This document shows positions 11,413 to 36,421 of a stretch of 64,000 nucleotides of DNA, in pieces. Numbering within the stretch: position 1 is the first letter of the stretch; the number at the start of each line of letters is the position of its first letter. The DNA comes from Enterobacter sp. RHBSTW-00994 (GTDB lineage: Bacteria > Pseudomonadota > Gammaproteobacteria > Enterobacterales > Enterobacteriaceae), in contig NZ_CP056199.1 of assembly GCF_013782625.1 (NCBI RefSeq), positions 4,358,588 to 4,422,587 of the forward strand, written 5' to 3'. The notes under the pieces were generated by a model. The model saw nothing but the letters and a program-made list of their open reading frames with translations, had not been told where the DNA came from and did no database searches. A program made the position numbers and the translations under genes.

Positions 11413-11826
11413 TCAACACCCGCTGGCTCCTTGCTCTAGCGCTTCCAGAATAGAGCAATAGATACTGCTATGAGCAGTGCCACAGCATGCATCATTTAAA
11501 CGCTGTAATGAACGCTGCATAGTTTGAAGTTCCTGAATTCGCTCTTCAACTTCGTTCAACCTGGCCTGAACAATGCTTTTTGATTCCTGGCACGTATGGT
11601 GCTCGGGATCAATACGGATCGATAGCAACTCACGTATCGAATCCAGAGTGAAACCAAGTTGTCTGGCATAACGAATAAATTTAAGACGCTGCAGATCGTT
11701 TTCGGTATAAAGACGAAAACCGCCTTCAGTCCGCACCTCGTGATCGATCATCTGCTGTTTTTCATAATAACGAATGGTATCAGGCGTTACATTCGCGAGC
11801 TTTGCAAGTTCACCAATTCGGTACAT
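11413..11826 (-). CDS. zntR: Zinc-responsive MerR-family regulator ZntR
   Basis: MerR-type activator that in E. coli twists the zntA promoter to induce zinc/cadmium/lead export. It has 137 residues, slightly shorter than E. coli (141) by loss of a few residues before the last Cys. The winged helix-turn-helix is at 1-70 (MYRIGELAKLANVTPDTIRYY) and a dimerisation helix follows. Zinc ligands are C79, C114, C115, H119 and C124, plus C137 at the end. It starts 2 nt after yhdN. The zntA target is not in this window. Confidence 0.95.
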   Translation of the reverse strand: MYRIGELAKLANVTPDTIRYYEKQQMIDHEVRTEGGFRLYTENDLQRLKFIRYARQLGFTLDSIRELLSIRIDPEHHTCQESKSIVQARLNEVEERIQELQTMQRSLQRLNDACCGTAHSSIYCSILEALEQGASGC

Positions 11827-11828
11827 GC

Positions 11829-12197
11829 TTATTCCTCATTTATTTTATGTATCAGCCTTTCTGAATATTCGCCATGCAGAAAGCCTGTATCTAAACCTGC
11901 CTGACGCAGTTTAAGCTCAACCAATGTCAGCCTTCGGCTCAACTCTGCATGTTGGGGGTCATCGCTACGGAGACTTTTAATCATGTCGCCAAGGAGTAAA
12001 GCTTCTTTACGCTGTTCAAGTTCCGGTGGCAAGCAACCTGCATTCTTCAACAAGCGATACCCTGAACGTAACTCGGGTGCAACGCACGAATCATCATCTA
12101 GCACTAACGGAGCACCTGTTCCCGGAAGATTATCAAACTCACCTTTTTTTTGGGCATCACTGATATGGCGTTCTGCCCACTGATCGAGCAACCACAT
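11829..12197 (-). CDS. yhdN: DUF1992 / DnaJ-homologue-type protein YhdN
   Basis: A 122-residue DUF1992 protein (MWLLDQWAERHISDAQKKGE start; FDNLPGTGAPL motif), the length of E. coli YhdN. The family is named for weak similarity to a DnaJ-C28 domain; no biochemical function is known. It lies directly upstream of zntR on the same strand and faces away from the shared terminator with rplQ. Confidence 0.9.
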   Translation of the reverse strand: MWLLDQWAERHISDAQKKGEFDNLPGTGAPLVLDDDSCVAPELRSGYRLLKNAGCLPPELEQRKEALLLGDMIKSLRSDDPQHAELSRRLTLVELKLRQAGLDTGFLHGEYSERLIHKINEE

Positions 12198-12261
12198 TAT
12201 GGACTCCAGGAGAGGAACAAGAAGATAGAATCATTGTAGTGGGATGGAGATATGAGAGATA

Positions 12262-12291
12262 TAAAAAAACCCGCCGAAGCGGGTCTTTTTA
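12262..12291. terminator. Terminator of the alpha (rpsM-rplQ) operon
   Basis: ACCCGC (12269-12274), loop CGAA, GCGGGT (12279-12284). On the minus strand it is followed by a T run, giving a strong intrinsic terminator 20 nt after the rplQ stop; the plus strand also has a T run. Confidence 0.93.
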
Positions 12292-12303
12292 CGTTACTAC
12301 AGA

Positions 12304-12714
<411 letters not shown>

Positions 12715-12730
12715 TTAACCTGTGATCCGG

Positions 12731-13720
12731 TTACTCGTCAGCAATGCTTGCTGGTGGCCAGTTTTCCAGGCGCATGCCCAGAGACAAACCACGAGAAGCC
12801 AGCACGTCTTTAATCTCAGTAAGAGATTTTTTACCCAGGTTCGGCGTTTTCAGCAACTCAACCTCGGTACGCTGTACCAGATCACCGATATAGTGGATAG
12901 CTTCTGCCTTGAGGCAGTTAGCAGAGCGGACAGTCAATTCCAGATCGTCAACAGGGCGCAGCAGGATCGGATCGAATTCTGGTTTCTCTTCTTTGACTTC
13001 CGGCTGACGTACATCACGTAAATCAACGAAAGCTTCCAGTTGTTCAGCCAGAATGGTCGCCGCACGACGAATCGCCTCTTCAGGATCGATTGTGCCGTTG
13101 GTTTCCATTTCGATGACCAGCTTGTCCAGGTCGGTACGCTGTTCTACACGCGCTGCTTCAACATTGTAGGCAATACGCTCTACAGGGCTATAGCATGCGT
13201 CGACCAGCAGACGGCCGATTGGGCGCTCATCTTCTTCCGAATGAATTCGGGCAGAAGCCGGCACATAACCACGACCGCGCTGAACTTTGATACGCATGCT
13301 AATAGCTGCGTTCTCATCGGTCAGGTGGCAGATCACGTGCTGCGGCTTGACGATTTCAACATCACCGTCGTGGGTGATGTCGGCTGCAGTCACAGGGCCA
13401 ATGCCAGATTTATTCAGAGTAAGAATAACTTCATCTTTCCCCTGAACTCTCACCGCCAGCCCTTTCAGGTTGAGCAGGATTTCCAGGATATCTTCCTGAA
13501 CGCCTTCTTTGGTGCTGTACTCATGAAGTACACCATCAATCTCAACCTCGGTCACCGCGCAACCCGGCATCGATGAGAGCAGAATACGGCGCAGTGCGTT
13601 ACCCAGAGTATGGCCAAAGCCACGCTCTAAAGGCTCAAGGGTCACCTTGGCGTGCGTCGAACTCACTTGCTCGATATCTACCAGGCGCGGTTTTAGAAAC
13701 TCTGTCACAGAACCCTGCAT
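12731..13720 (-). CDS. rpoA: DNA-directed RNA polymerase subunit alpha
   Basis: The alpha dimer nucleates RNA polymerase assembly and contacts UP elements and activators such as CRP. The 329 residues comprise the N-terminal assembly domain (about 8-235, with [20 protein letters not shown]), a flexible linker ([12 protein letters not shown]) and the C-terminal DNA-binding domain (about 250-329) with RSANCLKAE near the DNA-contact Arg 265. It lies between rpsD and rplQ in the alpha operon. Confidence 0.99.
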
Positions 13721-13745
13721 TGTGTCCTCTCTTTGGTACTAAGCT

Positions 13746-14369
<624 letters not shown>

Positions 14370-14400
14370 CTATCTCCAACAATCCTAGAAAACGAGCGCG

Positions 14401-14793
<393 letters not shown>

Positions 14794-14806
14794 TCAATCA
14801 CCCCGA

Positions 14807-15291
<485 letters not shown>

Positions 15292-15309
15292 GAAAAATAT
15301 GCGAAATAA

Positions 15310-16789
<1,480 letters not shown>

Positions 16790-16796
16790 CTGCTAC

Positions 16797-17930
<1,134 letters not shown>

Positions 17931-17935
17931 CTACC

Positions 17936-19243
<1,308 letters not shown>

Positions 19244-19270
19244 TTACTCCCGTGATTCAATTGGTGACAA

Positions 19271-19576
<306 letters not shown>

Positions 19577-19590
19577 TCAGTAACCCTACC

Positions 19591-20853
<1,263 letters not shown>

Positions 20854-20921
20854 CTAATGTCAACTACTACCTGAGACTCTAAATTCAGAGCCATTAAAAA
20901 GCCCCATATCGAGGGCGCGGC

Positions 20922-20950
20922 ATTATAACACCGCTTCTACAATATGGGTA
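20922..20950 (-). promoter_or_regulatory. spc operon promoter
   Basis: On the minus strand TATAAT (20927-20922) is followed by a GC-rich start region, and lies just below the S10 terminator. No near-consensus -35 stands at 17 bp (the hexamer there reads TACCCA), as I recall for E. coli Pspc. Position between rpsQ and rplN supports the call. Confidence 0.75.
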
Positions 20951-20985
20951 GAAAAAATAAACGGCTCATCGCTGAGCCGTTTATT
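20951..20985 (-). terminator. S10 operon terminator
   Basis: AATAAACGGCTCA (20956-20968) pairs perfectly with TGAGCCGTTTATT (20973-20985) across a TCGC loop. On the minus strand the stem runs into TTTTTTC. It lies 22 nt after the rpsQ stop and separates the S10 and spc operons. Confidence 0.88.
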
Positions 20986-21007
20986 CGTATCGAGAAGGCT
21001 TACTGTA

Positions 21008-22936
<1,929 letters not shown>

Positions 22937-22941
22937 CTACC

Positions 22942-23223
<282 letters not shown>

Positions 23224-23236
23224 TTATCCTCTAAAA

Positions 23237-25632
<2,396 letters not shown>

Positions 25633-25652
25633 TCAATCGCTCGATGACCTGA

Positions 25653-26132
<480 letters not shown>

Positions 26133-26139
26133 CCCGCGC

Positions 26140-26167
26140 ATTATACGTAAATATACGCGTAACGCAA
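26140..26167 (-). promoter_or_regulatory. S10 operon promoter
   Basis: Minus strand -35 TTGCGT (26167-26162) and -10 TATAAT (26145-26140), 16 bp apart, followed by GCGCGGGC. The expected start is near 26132, which gives the long leader seen in E. coli. Confidence 0.88.
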
Positions 26168-26349
26168 GTAGAGTTTAGAAAACAAACGCTCTCACTCCAA
26201 TCTGCGTAAACGGATCTTTTTTTCCCTGCAAATAATGTATGTACTTTTGATTTGCTGGAGGTTTCAACGCAATTGCCAGGTTTGAGGGCTATCCAGACTC
26301 ACTTTTTCTGCGGACTATTCGACGAAATACATCTCAAAGGATTTCGCAG

Positions 26350-26823
26350 ATGCTCGCTCCCCTTCCCTTTCTCATGCTTTATGTAACCCTGTCTTACCTG
26401 CTCATCCGGGAGGATATACGGTGTGGCATCCTCCCGGACAAATTTCTTTGTCCACTATTGTGGACTGGTCTACTCTATCACCTTAACTTCCACCCTTCTT
26501 TTCTACCTGCCGCAGTCATAGGGGCGGTTGCCGGTTATTTGGGTTTCGCATTTCTATACTGGGGATATCGCCTGATTCGTAAACGAGAAGGGTTGGGATA
26601 TGGTGATATTAAGTATCTGGCTGCCCTGGGCGCCTGGCATGGATGGTCTGTTTTACCAATGATTGCGTTGTCTTCAGCACTATTCGCTGCCATTTATCTC
26701 CTTTTCCGATCGTGGAATAGTCCTGGGAAAAGGACACTAAAAAACCCACTGCCTTTTGGACCATTTATGGCGGCAGCGGGTTTATTGAACGGATGGCAGA
26801 ACCTGATTAACTTTCCACTCTGA
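26350..26823 (+). CDS. Short A24-family prepilin peptidase (GspO/HopD-like)
   Basis: A 157-residue integral membrane protein of the type IV prepilin peptidase family. Both catalytic aspartates of the aspartyl protease site can be seen: D22 ([11 protein letters not shown]) and D78 in [14 protein letters not shown], the GxGD motif. The N-terminal zinc/methyltransferase domain of full-length PilD/GspO (about 225-290 residues) is absent, as in the short HopD of Salmonella. AAAGGA precedes the ATG. E. coli has the gsp secretion cluster here; no other gsp gene is present, so it may be a relic or may act on substrates elsewhere. Its last 17 nt overlap bfr. Confidence 0.88.
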   Translation: MLAPLPFLMLYVTLSYLLIREDIRCGILPDKFLCPLLWTGLLYHLNFHPSFLPAAVIGAVAGYLGFAFLYWGYRLIRKREGLGYGDIKYLAALGAWHGWSVLPMIALSSALFAAIYLLFRSWNSPGKRTLKNPLPFGPFMAAAGLLNGWQNLINFPL

Positions 26824-27283
26824 TCTGCGACTGAAGATAATTCTGCAGGCCAATTTTACCAATGAGATCCAGTTCTGTTTCCAGCCAATCGATGTGACCT
26901 TCTTCATCGGACAGAATTTGGATCATCATATCGCGACTCACGTAGTCATGTACGCTATCCGCGTAGGCAATGGCTTCGCGAAGGTCTTTCGCACCATCAA
27001 GCTCTAGCGCAAGATCGGAACGTAACATTTCCTCGACATCTTCACCAATGCCCAGTTTGCCAAGATCCTGCAAATTAGGGATACCCTCAAGGAACAAAAT
27101 ACGCTCGATATACTTATCAGCGTGTTTCATTTCATCGATTGATTCATGGTATTCGACATCGTTGAGACGCGTCAGTCCCCAGTTTTTGAACATTCTCGCA
27201 TGGAGAAAATACTGGTTGATTGCGACAAGCTCATTTCCCAATAATTTATTGAGATAACTTATGATTTTAACATCACCTTTCAT
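26807..27283 (-). CDS. bfr: Bacterioferritin
   Basis: Heme-containing ferritin that stores iron in a 24-subunit shell. At 158 residues it has ferroxidase ligands E18, E51 and H54 ([10 protein letters not shown]) and the later EEGHID pair (near 127-130), plus M52 as the expected heme ligand. Partner bfd lies 72 nt upstream on the same strand. Its 3' end overlaps the convergent prepilin peptidase gene. Confidence 0.98.
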   Translation of the reverse strand: MKGDVKIISYLNKLLGNELVAINQYFLHARMFKNWGLTRLNDVEYHESIDEMKHADKYIERILFLEGIPNLQDLGKLGIGEDVEEMLRSDLALELDGAKDLREAIAYADSVHDYVSRDMMIQILSDEEGHIDWLETELDLIGKIGLQNYLQSQIRVES

Positions 27284-27355
27284 TATATAGTCCCTCCGCT
27301 TCCACTCATTGAAGCGTAGATCGGGCTACAAGGATGTCAAAAAAAAGATAGGGGC

Positions 27356-27550
27356 TTAAGCGATCTCTTTGAACTCAGGGATCTGCATCAGTTCATCCTG
27401 CATGATCTCACGCGCTGCACGCACACACTTACCGCATTGATTTCCAACTGGAACAAATTTGCGAAGCTGCTGGAAAGACTGAGGTTGAAACTGTCGAACG
27501 GCCTGACGTATTTTTTTGTCACTCACACCATTGCATAAACAAACGTACAT
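27356..27550 (-). CDS. bfd: Bacterioferritin-associated ferredoxin Bfd
   Basis: A [2Fe-2S] ferredoxin that docks on Bfr and reduces its iron core to release Fe2+ under iron starvation. The 64 residues show the cluster cysteines C4, C6, C39 and C42 (MYVCLCNG; GNQCGKC). A Fur box lies just upstream, so induction on iron limitation is expected. Confidence 0.97.
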   Translation of the reverse strand: MYVCLCNGVSDKKIRQAVRQFQPQSFQQLRKFVPVGNQCGKCVRAAREIMQDELMQIPEFKEIA

Positions 27551-27585
27551 ACATACTCCCGTTCAAAATATGCGCAAAGTGTAAG

Positions 27586-27600
27586 TGAGAATCGTTATGA
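27586..27600. promoter_or_regulatory. Fur box upstream of bfd
   Basis: TGAGAATCGTTATGA matches the 7-1-7 Fur consensus TGATAATnATTATCA at 12 of 14 defined positions. Its centre is 43 bp above the bfd start. This fits the iron-repressed expression known for bfd. Confidence 0.8.
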
Positions 27601-27683
27601 TTACAATAGCACAAGCATGCAGAGACGGGGCGGGAGTGTGGAAAAAATACAAATAATTGTGATAGAGGCAGCCTGCAGATAAC

Positions 27684-27711
27684 AAAAAAGGACGCCGAAG
27701 CGTCCTTTTTT
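27684..27711. terminator. Terminator of the str operon (after tufA)
   Basis: AAAAAAGGACGC (27684-27695), CGAA tetraloop, GCGTCCTTTTTT (27700-27711). Perfect stem with a T run in both directions, 17 nt after the tufA stop. Confidence 0.95.
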
Positions 27712-27728
27712 CATTCAAGGATAATAAA

Positions 27729-28954
<1,226 letters not shown>

Positions 28955-28982
28955 CGGGATTTTGGTTTTTTAACCCTGCGGC

Positions 28983-32238
<3,256 letters not shown>

Positions 32239-32259
32239 GAAATATACAGCGATCTCAGA

Positions 32260-32547
32260 TCACCAGTTCATTTGACCAGCATGCTTTACTGCAAGATTAA
32301 CGAAATCAGTATAGCCAACCACGTTAATTTTGGCTGAAATTTGACCAGCAAGACCCCGCGCATCAATGTCTTCCTTCAATGCAGAGACAGATATGGGGGC
32401 ATTGTTGAGGATTTCAACAAAGCGGCTATCTTCAATTGCCGCCAGAACGCCATCCTGAATGAGCAACAGATCATCGCCTTCACTCAGCATTCTCAGTAAT
32501 GCTTCGATATCGCATTGCCACGGGGAGTGACTCAAGGTATGGAGCAT
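32260..32547 (-). CDS. tusB: Sulfur relay protein TusB
   Basis: Subunit of the TusBCD hexamer that takes sulfur from TusA and passes it to TusE/MnmA for 2-thiolation of U34 in Lys, Glu and Gln tRNAs. It has 95 residues ([10 protein letters not shown] start, HAGQMNW end), the E. coli length. It is the last gene of yheO-tusD-tusC-tusB, 7 nt after tusC. Confidence 0.96.
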   Translation of the reverse strand: MLHTLSHSPWQCDIEALLRMLSEGDDLLLIQDGVLAAIEDSRFVEILNNAPISVSALKEDIDARGLAGQISAKINVVGYTDFVNLAVKHAGQMNW

Positions 32548-32554
32548 GACAGCC

Positions 32555-32917
32555 TCAGAAAGTCAGAATGGTGTCGTACTGGGAGAGTTGCTCGCGCAAC
32601 GGACCCGCCGCAAGGATGGTAACGTCCAGAACAAAAGCGGCTTTATCTGTCATAAGGCCACGCGATGCCAGAGAGTCAGCACAAACATAGAAGGTTTCAA
32701 TGTCGTAAAGAGGCAGAACCTTAAAGGTCGCAATATAGTCGCGCGCGAGAACAGCTTGCGGGTACTGCCCTCCCAGTATCTGGAATACGCCATCGCCCAG
32801 AAAGAAAACACCGATATCTTCGGTTAAGGCGGAGGTTGCCAGCAATGCATCCAACCCTTCCCGGCCAGCAGCACTACCATGCGGAGCGGAAGAAAAAACA
32901 AACGCGACACGATTCAT
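32555..32917 (-). CDS. tusC: Sulfur relay protein TusC
   Basis: DsrF-like subunit of TusBCD; structural, without its own sulfur-carrying cysteine. The 120 residues begin [20 protein letters not shown] and carry the conserved [13 protein letters not shown]. The start overlaps the tusD stop by 1 nt. Confidence 0.96.
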   Translation of the reverse strand: MNRVAFVFSSAPHGSAAGREGLDALLATSALTEDIGVFFLGDGVFQILGGQYPQAVLARDYIATFKVLPLYDIETFYVCADSLASRGLMTDKAAFVLDVTILAAGPLREQLSQYDTILTF

Positions 32918-33303
32918 CAGAATTGCACCATTCGGTCACAGGTCAGCGCCGCCTGCGCAAGCGCGCCTAAACCACTCAGCAAGAATCCTGATTGCAGATT
33001 TGCACCCGGTAAACCAAGACGCGCCGCTTCTGCTGCATCCGTGATACCGCGACGCAGCGCCGCTGCAACACAGATATGTAATTCTACGCCCTGCTTTTCG
33101 CTTAAGGATTGCCAGGCGCGTACCAGGTCAAACTCATCTGAAGCCGGTGAAGTGAACTGATTCGCGTTATAGACCCCTTCACGGTAAAAAAAGACGCTAC
33201 TCAGTTCATGACCCGCGTCCAGTAGCGCTTGTGCAAATTGCAATGCACTGCTGGCCTGCTGCGTACCATATGCCGGGCCCGTCACCATTAAAGCAAAACG
33301 CAT
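32917..33303 (-). CDS. tusD: Sulfurtransferase TusD
   Basis: DsrE-like catalytic subunit of TusBCD. The persulfide-carrying cysteine is C78 in [13 protein letters not shown], as in E. coli. It has 128 residues. It overlaps yheO and tusC by 1 nt each, so the three are translationally coupled. Confidence 0.97.
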   Translation of the reverse strand: MRFALMVTGPAYGTQQASSALQFAQALLDAGHELSSVFFYREGVYNANQFTSPASDEFDLVRAWQSLSEKQGVELHICVAAALRRGITDAAEAARLGLPGANLQSGFLLSGLGALAQAALTCDRMVQF

Positions 33304-34025
33304 TACTTATCTTGCCCCTGGAAATCACCGCTTTTGAACTGGCGGATATAGAGATAAACAGTGTGTTTGGAAATGTTCAGACGATCGGCAACCTGGTTAA
33401 TGGCGTCTTTGATATCAAAAATACCTTTCTCATAGAGGTTCAGCACAATCTGACGGTTCTTCGCGTTGTTCGATACATTGCGATCGGCATTCACTTCTTC
33501 AATAGTGAACTCAAGCGTTTGAGTCACGAGATCTTCGACAGAAGAAGCAAAGTTGACTGAAGAACCGACATCTGGTGTTTCTGGCGGAATAAAGGTGCTC
33601 ATAATTTGCGAGAATGGCACATCAAGGTTCATGTTGATGCACAGCAGTCCAATCACACGATGCTCACGATTTCGTATCGCGATGGTTTCTGATTTCATCA
33701 GTACACCGCTTTTGGCGCGAGTGAAATAACATTTGGAGACGCTGCTGTCCGCGCCGGTCATGTCGTGCAACATACGCAATGCAAGGTCGGTGATTGGCGA
33801 GCCAATTTTGCGGCCAGTATGCTCACCATTGGCAATACGGATGGCGGAACACTTTAGATCTTGCAGGGAGTGCAATACGATTTCGCAGTGGGACCCAATG
33901 AGCATCGCTAACCCGTCCACTACCGCTTCGTAGGATTTCAGAATATCGAAGTCGGTCTGATCGAAAGGACGTTGATCCAGCAAATCAAGTTCACTGGTTT
34001 CGTTGGTTAAAAGCGACCTGGACAT
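33303..34025 (-). CDS. yheO: YheO-family PAS/HTH transcriptional regulator
   Basis: A 240-residue regulator with an N-terminal YheO-like PAS domain (about 25-130, with [12 protein letters not shown] and [11 protein letters not shown]) and a C-terminal helix-turn-helix (about 200-235, [19 protein letters not shown]). The ligand and targets are not known. Its constant position before tusDCB suggests a link to sulfur transfer, but that is inference. Confidence 0.92.
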   Translation of the reverse strand: MSRSLLTNETSELDLLDQRPFDQTDFDILKSYEAVVDGLAMLIGSHCEIVLHSLQDLKCSAIRIANGEHTGRKIGSPITDLALRMLHDMTGADSSVSKCYFTRAKSGVLMKSETIAIRNREHRVIGLLCINMNLDVPFSQIMSTFIPPETPDVGSSVNFASSVEDLVTQTLEFTIEEVNADRNVSNNAKNRQIVLNLYEKGIFDIKDAINQVADRLNISKHTVYLYIRQFKSGDFQGQDK

Positions 34026-34151
34026 GAAAAAAACACTCCTTTTCAGGAGCCTGTCGTTACGTTTTCAGGGCAGGCTCATTATCTACACGGACAACTAAAT
34101 TAATACAGCGTGTATAACGCTTACCAGCGTTAATTATATCTGCCCCACAAT

Positions 34152-34183
34152 AAAAAAACCGCCGCCTTGAAGGCGGCGGTTTT
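34152..34183. terminator. Terminator after fkpA
   Basis: ACCGCCGCC (34158-34166) and GGCGGCGGT (34172-34180) form a 9-bp GC stem flanked by A and T tracts. On the minus strand it runs into a T7 stretch, 8 nt beyond the fkpA stop. Confidence 0.93.
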
Positions 34184-34190
34184 CACAACA

Positions 34191-35012
34191 TTATTTCTTC
34201 GCAGCGGCAGCGGCTTTATCGTCTGCCGGGGCTTCCGGTTTAGCGTCAGCTTTCGGCGCCGGTTTGATGTCCAGCAATTCTACGTCAAACACCAGCGTAG
34301 AGTTTGCCGGAATACCTGGGACACCTGTTTTGCCGTAAGCCAGATCTGGTGGGATAACCAGCTGGATTTTACCGCCTTTTTTGATGTTCTTCAGGCCTTC
34401 AGTCCAGCCAGGGATCACACCGTCCAGACGGAAAGAGAGCGGTTCGCCACGGGTGTAAGAGTTATCAAACTCTTTACCGTCGATCAGCGTACCTTTGTAG
34501 TTGACCACAACGGTATCACTGTCTTTCGGCGCATCACCTGTACCTTCCTTCTCTACTTTATAGACCAGACCAGTAGAGGACGTTTTCACACCTTTCTCTT
34601 TAGCAAAAGTATCGCGGTAGGCTTTGCCTTTCGCTTCGTTTTCTTTTGCATCTTTATCCATCTTGTCCTGAGCAGCACCCTTCACGCGAGCTTCGAATGC
34701 CTGCAGAGTCTGCTCAATCTCCTGGTCAGTCAATTTGCTCTTATCAGCAAATGCATCCTGAACACCTGCGATCAACTGTGCTTTATCCAGTTTGATGCCC
34801 AGTTTTTCTTGCTCTTTCAGAGAGTTTTCCATGTAGCGGCCCAGAGATGCGCCCAGTGCGTAGGCGGATTTCTGGTCGTCATTTTTGAACGCCGCTTTGC
34901 TGTCTGCAGTCGCAGCAGGCTTCGCAGCGGTATCAGCAGCGAAAGACAGCGGCGCATTCAGTGCGACAGCCATCGTAGTGGCCAGCAGCGTTGCTTTAAA
35001 CAGTGATTTCAT
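34191..35012 (-). CDS. fkpA: Periplasmic FKBP-type peptidyl-prolyl isomerase FkpA
   Basis: Periplasmic chaperone and prolyl isomerase that assists outer-membrane protein folding. The 273 residues start with a signal peptide (MKSLFKATLLATTMAVALNA) cleaved probably after PLSFA at about 25. The N-terminal helical dimerisation domain follows (about 40-140), then the FKBP domain (about 150-250) with VVNYKGTLIDGKEFD and GVIPGWTEGLK. The tail is Ala/Lys-rich. A sigma-E-like promoter lies upstream. Confidence 0.97.
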   Translation of the reverse strand: MKSLFKATLLATTMAVALNAPLSFAADTAAKPAATADSKAAFKNDDQKSAYALGASLGRYMENSLKEQEKLGIKLDKAQLIAGVQDAFADKSKLTDQEIEQTLQAFEARVKGAAQDKMDKDAKENEAKGKAYRDTFAKEKGVKTSSTGLVYKVEKEGTGDAPKDSDTVVVNYKGTLIDGKEFDNSYTRGEPLSFRLDGVIPGWTEGLKNIKKGGKIQLVIPPDLAYGKTGVPGIPANSTLVFDVELLDIKPAPKADAKPEAPADDKAAAAAKK

Positions 35013-35126
35013 CCATATCTCCAGGGCCTGGGGACTCTCACCCCAGCGTTAAACGTAAATGAGAAGCGTACTATAAAACGTTGCGGAAGAAATCTACAGA
35101 CAGACTCTCCCTATTCTCGCCACTTT

Positions 35127-35154
35127 TAAGACTATTTTTGTTTAAATAAGTTTC
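35127..35154 (-). promoter_or_regulatory. Candidate sigma-E promoter of fkpA
   Basis: Minus strand GAAACTT (35154-35148), 16-nt spacer, TCTTA (35131-35127). This is near the envelope-stress consensus GGAACTT-N16-TCTRA and lies about 115 bp before fkpA. fkpA is a known sigma-E regulon member in E. coli. Confidence 0.5.
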
Positions 35155-35248
35155 TTGCCAATGGGATGGATGCTGCACTTAACGATAAACTCGGTTAGAC
35201 TTCGCCGCCGCCACCCCATATGGGATAGATTGATAAACGAGGTGAATC

Positions 35249-35467
35249 ATGAAAGATGCAATGTTAGAAGAGAGACTGGCCGAGCTGGAAAGCCGACTGG
35301 CTTTTCAGGACATCACCATCGAAGAACTCAACCAGACGGTGACGGCTCATGAACTTGAAATGGCAAAACTGCGAGATCTGATGCGCCTGCTCACTGAAAA
35401 AGTGAAAGCGACACAGTCATCGCACATCGCCTCTCAGTCAGAAGAGACACCTCCACCTCATTATTGA
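35249..35467 (+). CDS. slyX: SlyX family protein
   Basis: A 72-residue, mostly coiled-coil protein (heptads through [16 protein letters not shown]...[13 protein letters not shown]) with the conserved SlyX tail PPPHY. Function unknown. GAGGTG precedes the ATG. It is divergent from fkpA and converges on slyD with a shared terminator. Confidence 0.94.
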   Translation: MKDAMLEERLAELESRLAFQDITIEELNQTVTAHELEMAKLRDLMRLLTEKVKATQSSHIASQSEETPPPHY

Positions 35468-35472
35468 GGCGT

Positions 35473-35500
35473 AAAAAAAGCGGGATATTCCCGCTTTTTT
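35473..35500. terminator. Bidirectional terminator between slyX and slyD
   Basis: AAAAAAAGCGGGA and TTCCCGCTTTTTT form a perfect stem with T runs in both directions. It serves the ends of convergent slyX and slyD. Confidence 0.94.
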
Positions 35501-35519
35501 CATTTTCCGTGTAACGGAA

Positions 35520-36113
35520 TTAATGGCAACCGCAACCGCCGTTACCACCACAACCGCCTTTGCCATGTTCATGACCGTGGTCATGATCGTGGCCGTGACC
35601 GCCGCAGCAACCGTCATGGTCGTGATCGTGACCGTGGTCATGACCGTTAGCGCCGTGAACGTGGCCATGAGCCAGCTCTTCTTCGGTCGCTTCGCGGATC
35701 GCAACAACTTCAACGTTGAATTTCAGGTTCTGGCCAGCCAGCATGTGGTTACCGTCAACAACAACGTGGTCATCTTCCACTTCGGTAATTTCAACCGGAA
35801 CGGGACCCTGGTCAGTTTCAGCCAGGAAGCGCATGCCAACCTGCAGCTCATCAACACCCATGAACACGTCTTTCGGAACGCGCTGCACCAGGTTGTCGTC
35901 ATATTGACCGTAAGCGTCGTTTGCGCCTACAGCAACATCAAATTTGTCGCCAACTTCATGACCGTCCAGCGCGCTTTCCAGGCCGGAAATCAGAGAACCG
36001 TGACCGTGAAGGTAGTCAAGCGGCGCACTCACCGGAGACTCATCAACCAACACACCGTCTTCTGTACGTACCTGATAGGCCAGGCTGACCACCAGGTCTT
36101 TTGCTACTTTCAT
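35520..36113 (-). CDS. slyD: FKBP-type peptidyl-prolyl isomerase and metallochaperone SlyD
   Basis: Cytoplasmic prolyl isomerase/chaperone with an IF chaperone domain, which also supplies nickel for hydrogenase maturation. The 197 residues contain the split FKBP domain (1-69 and about 130-146), the inserted flap, and a metal-binding tail from about residue 147 made almost only of His, Asp, Gly and Cys (HGHDHDHDGCCGGHGHDH). It is also known as the host factor for phiX174 lysis. Confidence 0.98.
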   Translation of the reverse strand: MKVAKDLVVSLAYQVRTEDGVLVDESPVSAPLDYLHGHGSLISGLESALDGHEVGDKFDVAVGANDAYGQYDDNLVQRVPKDVFMGVDELQVGMRFLAETDQGPVPVEITEVEDDHVVVDGNHMLAGQNLKFNVEVVAIREATEEELAHGHVHGANGHDHGHDHDHDGCCGGHGHDHDHGHEHGKGGCGGNGGCGCH

Positions 36114-36207
36114 GATATCTCCTGAGCGTGGGAAAATTGCTGGCGCAGATTGTAGCGGAAATCTGCACCCGTGTACCCTTTAGCTTAAAAAAACTCAGGG
36201 CATATCG

Positions 36208-36408
36208 CTAGTCCGGATGAAAAATGCCAATGACTTGCTCTTCTTTGCGAACATGCTCGCGAGCCTGTTTATCGGCCTCACGCATCTGGTGGCCGCACTT
36301 AACACACTCAACAACATCAACATTATTCTCGCGCCACATTGCCAGCGAATCTTGCGCCTGGCAGGACGGGCATTTTGCACCTGCGATAAAGCGTTTACGT
36401 ACAGCCAT
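36208..36408 (-). CDS. yheV: Zinc-finger-like protein YheV
   Basis: A 66-residue DUF2387 protein with two CxxC pairs forming a zinc ribbon (CPSC near 13-16 and CVKCGH near 35-40). Function unknown. It lies 13 nt after kefB, as the third gene of the kefG-kefB-yheV operon. Confidence 0.93.
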   Translation of the reverse strand: MAVRKRFIAGAKCPSCQAQDSLAMWRENNVDVVECVKCGHQMREADKQAREHVRKEEQVIGIFHPD

Positions 36409-36421
36409 GCTTTTTTACCTT

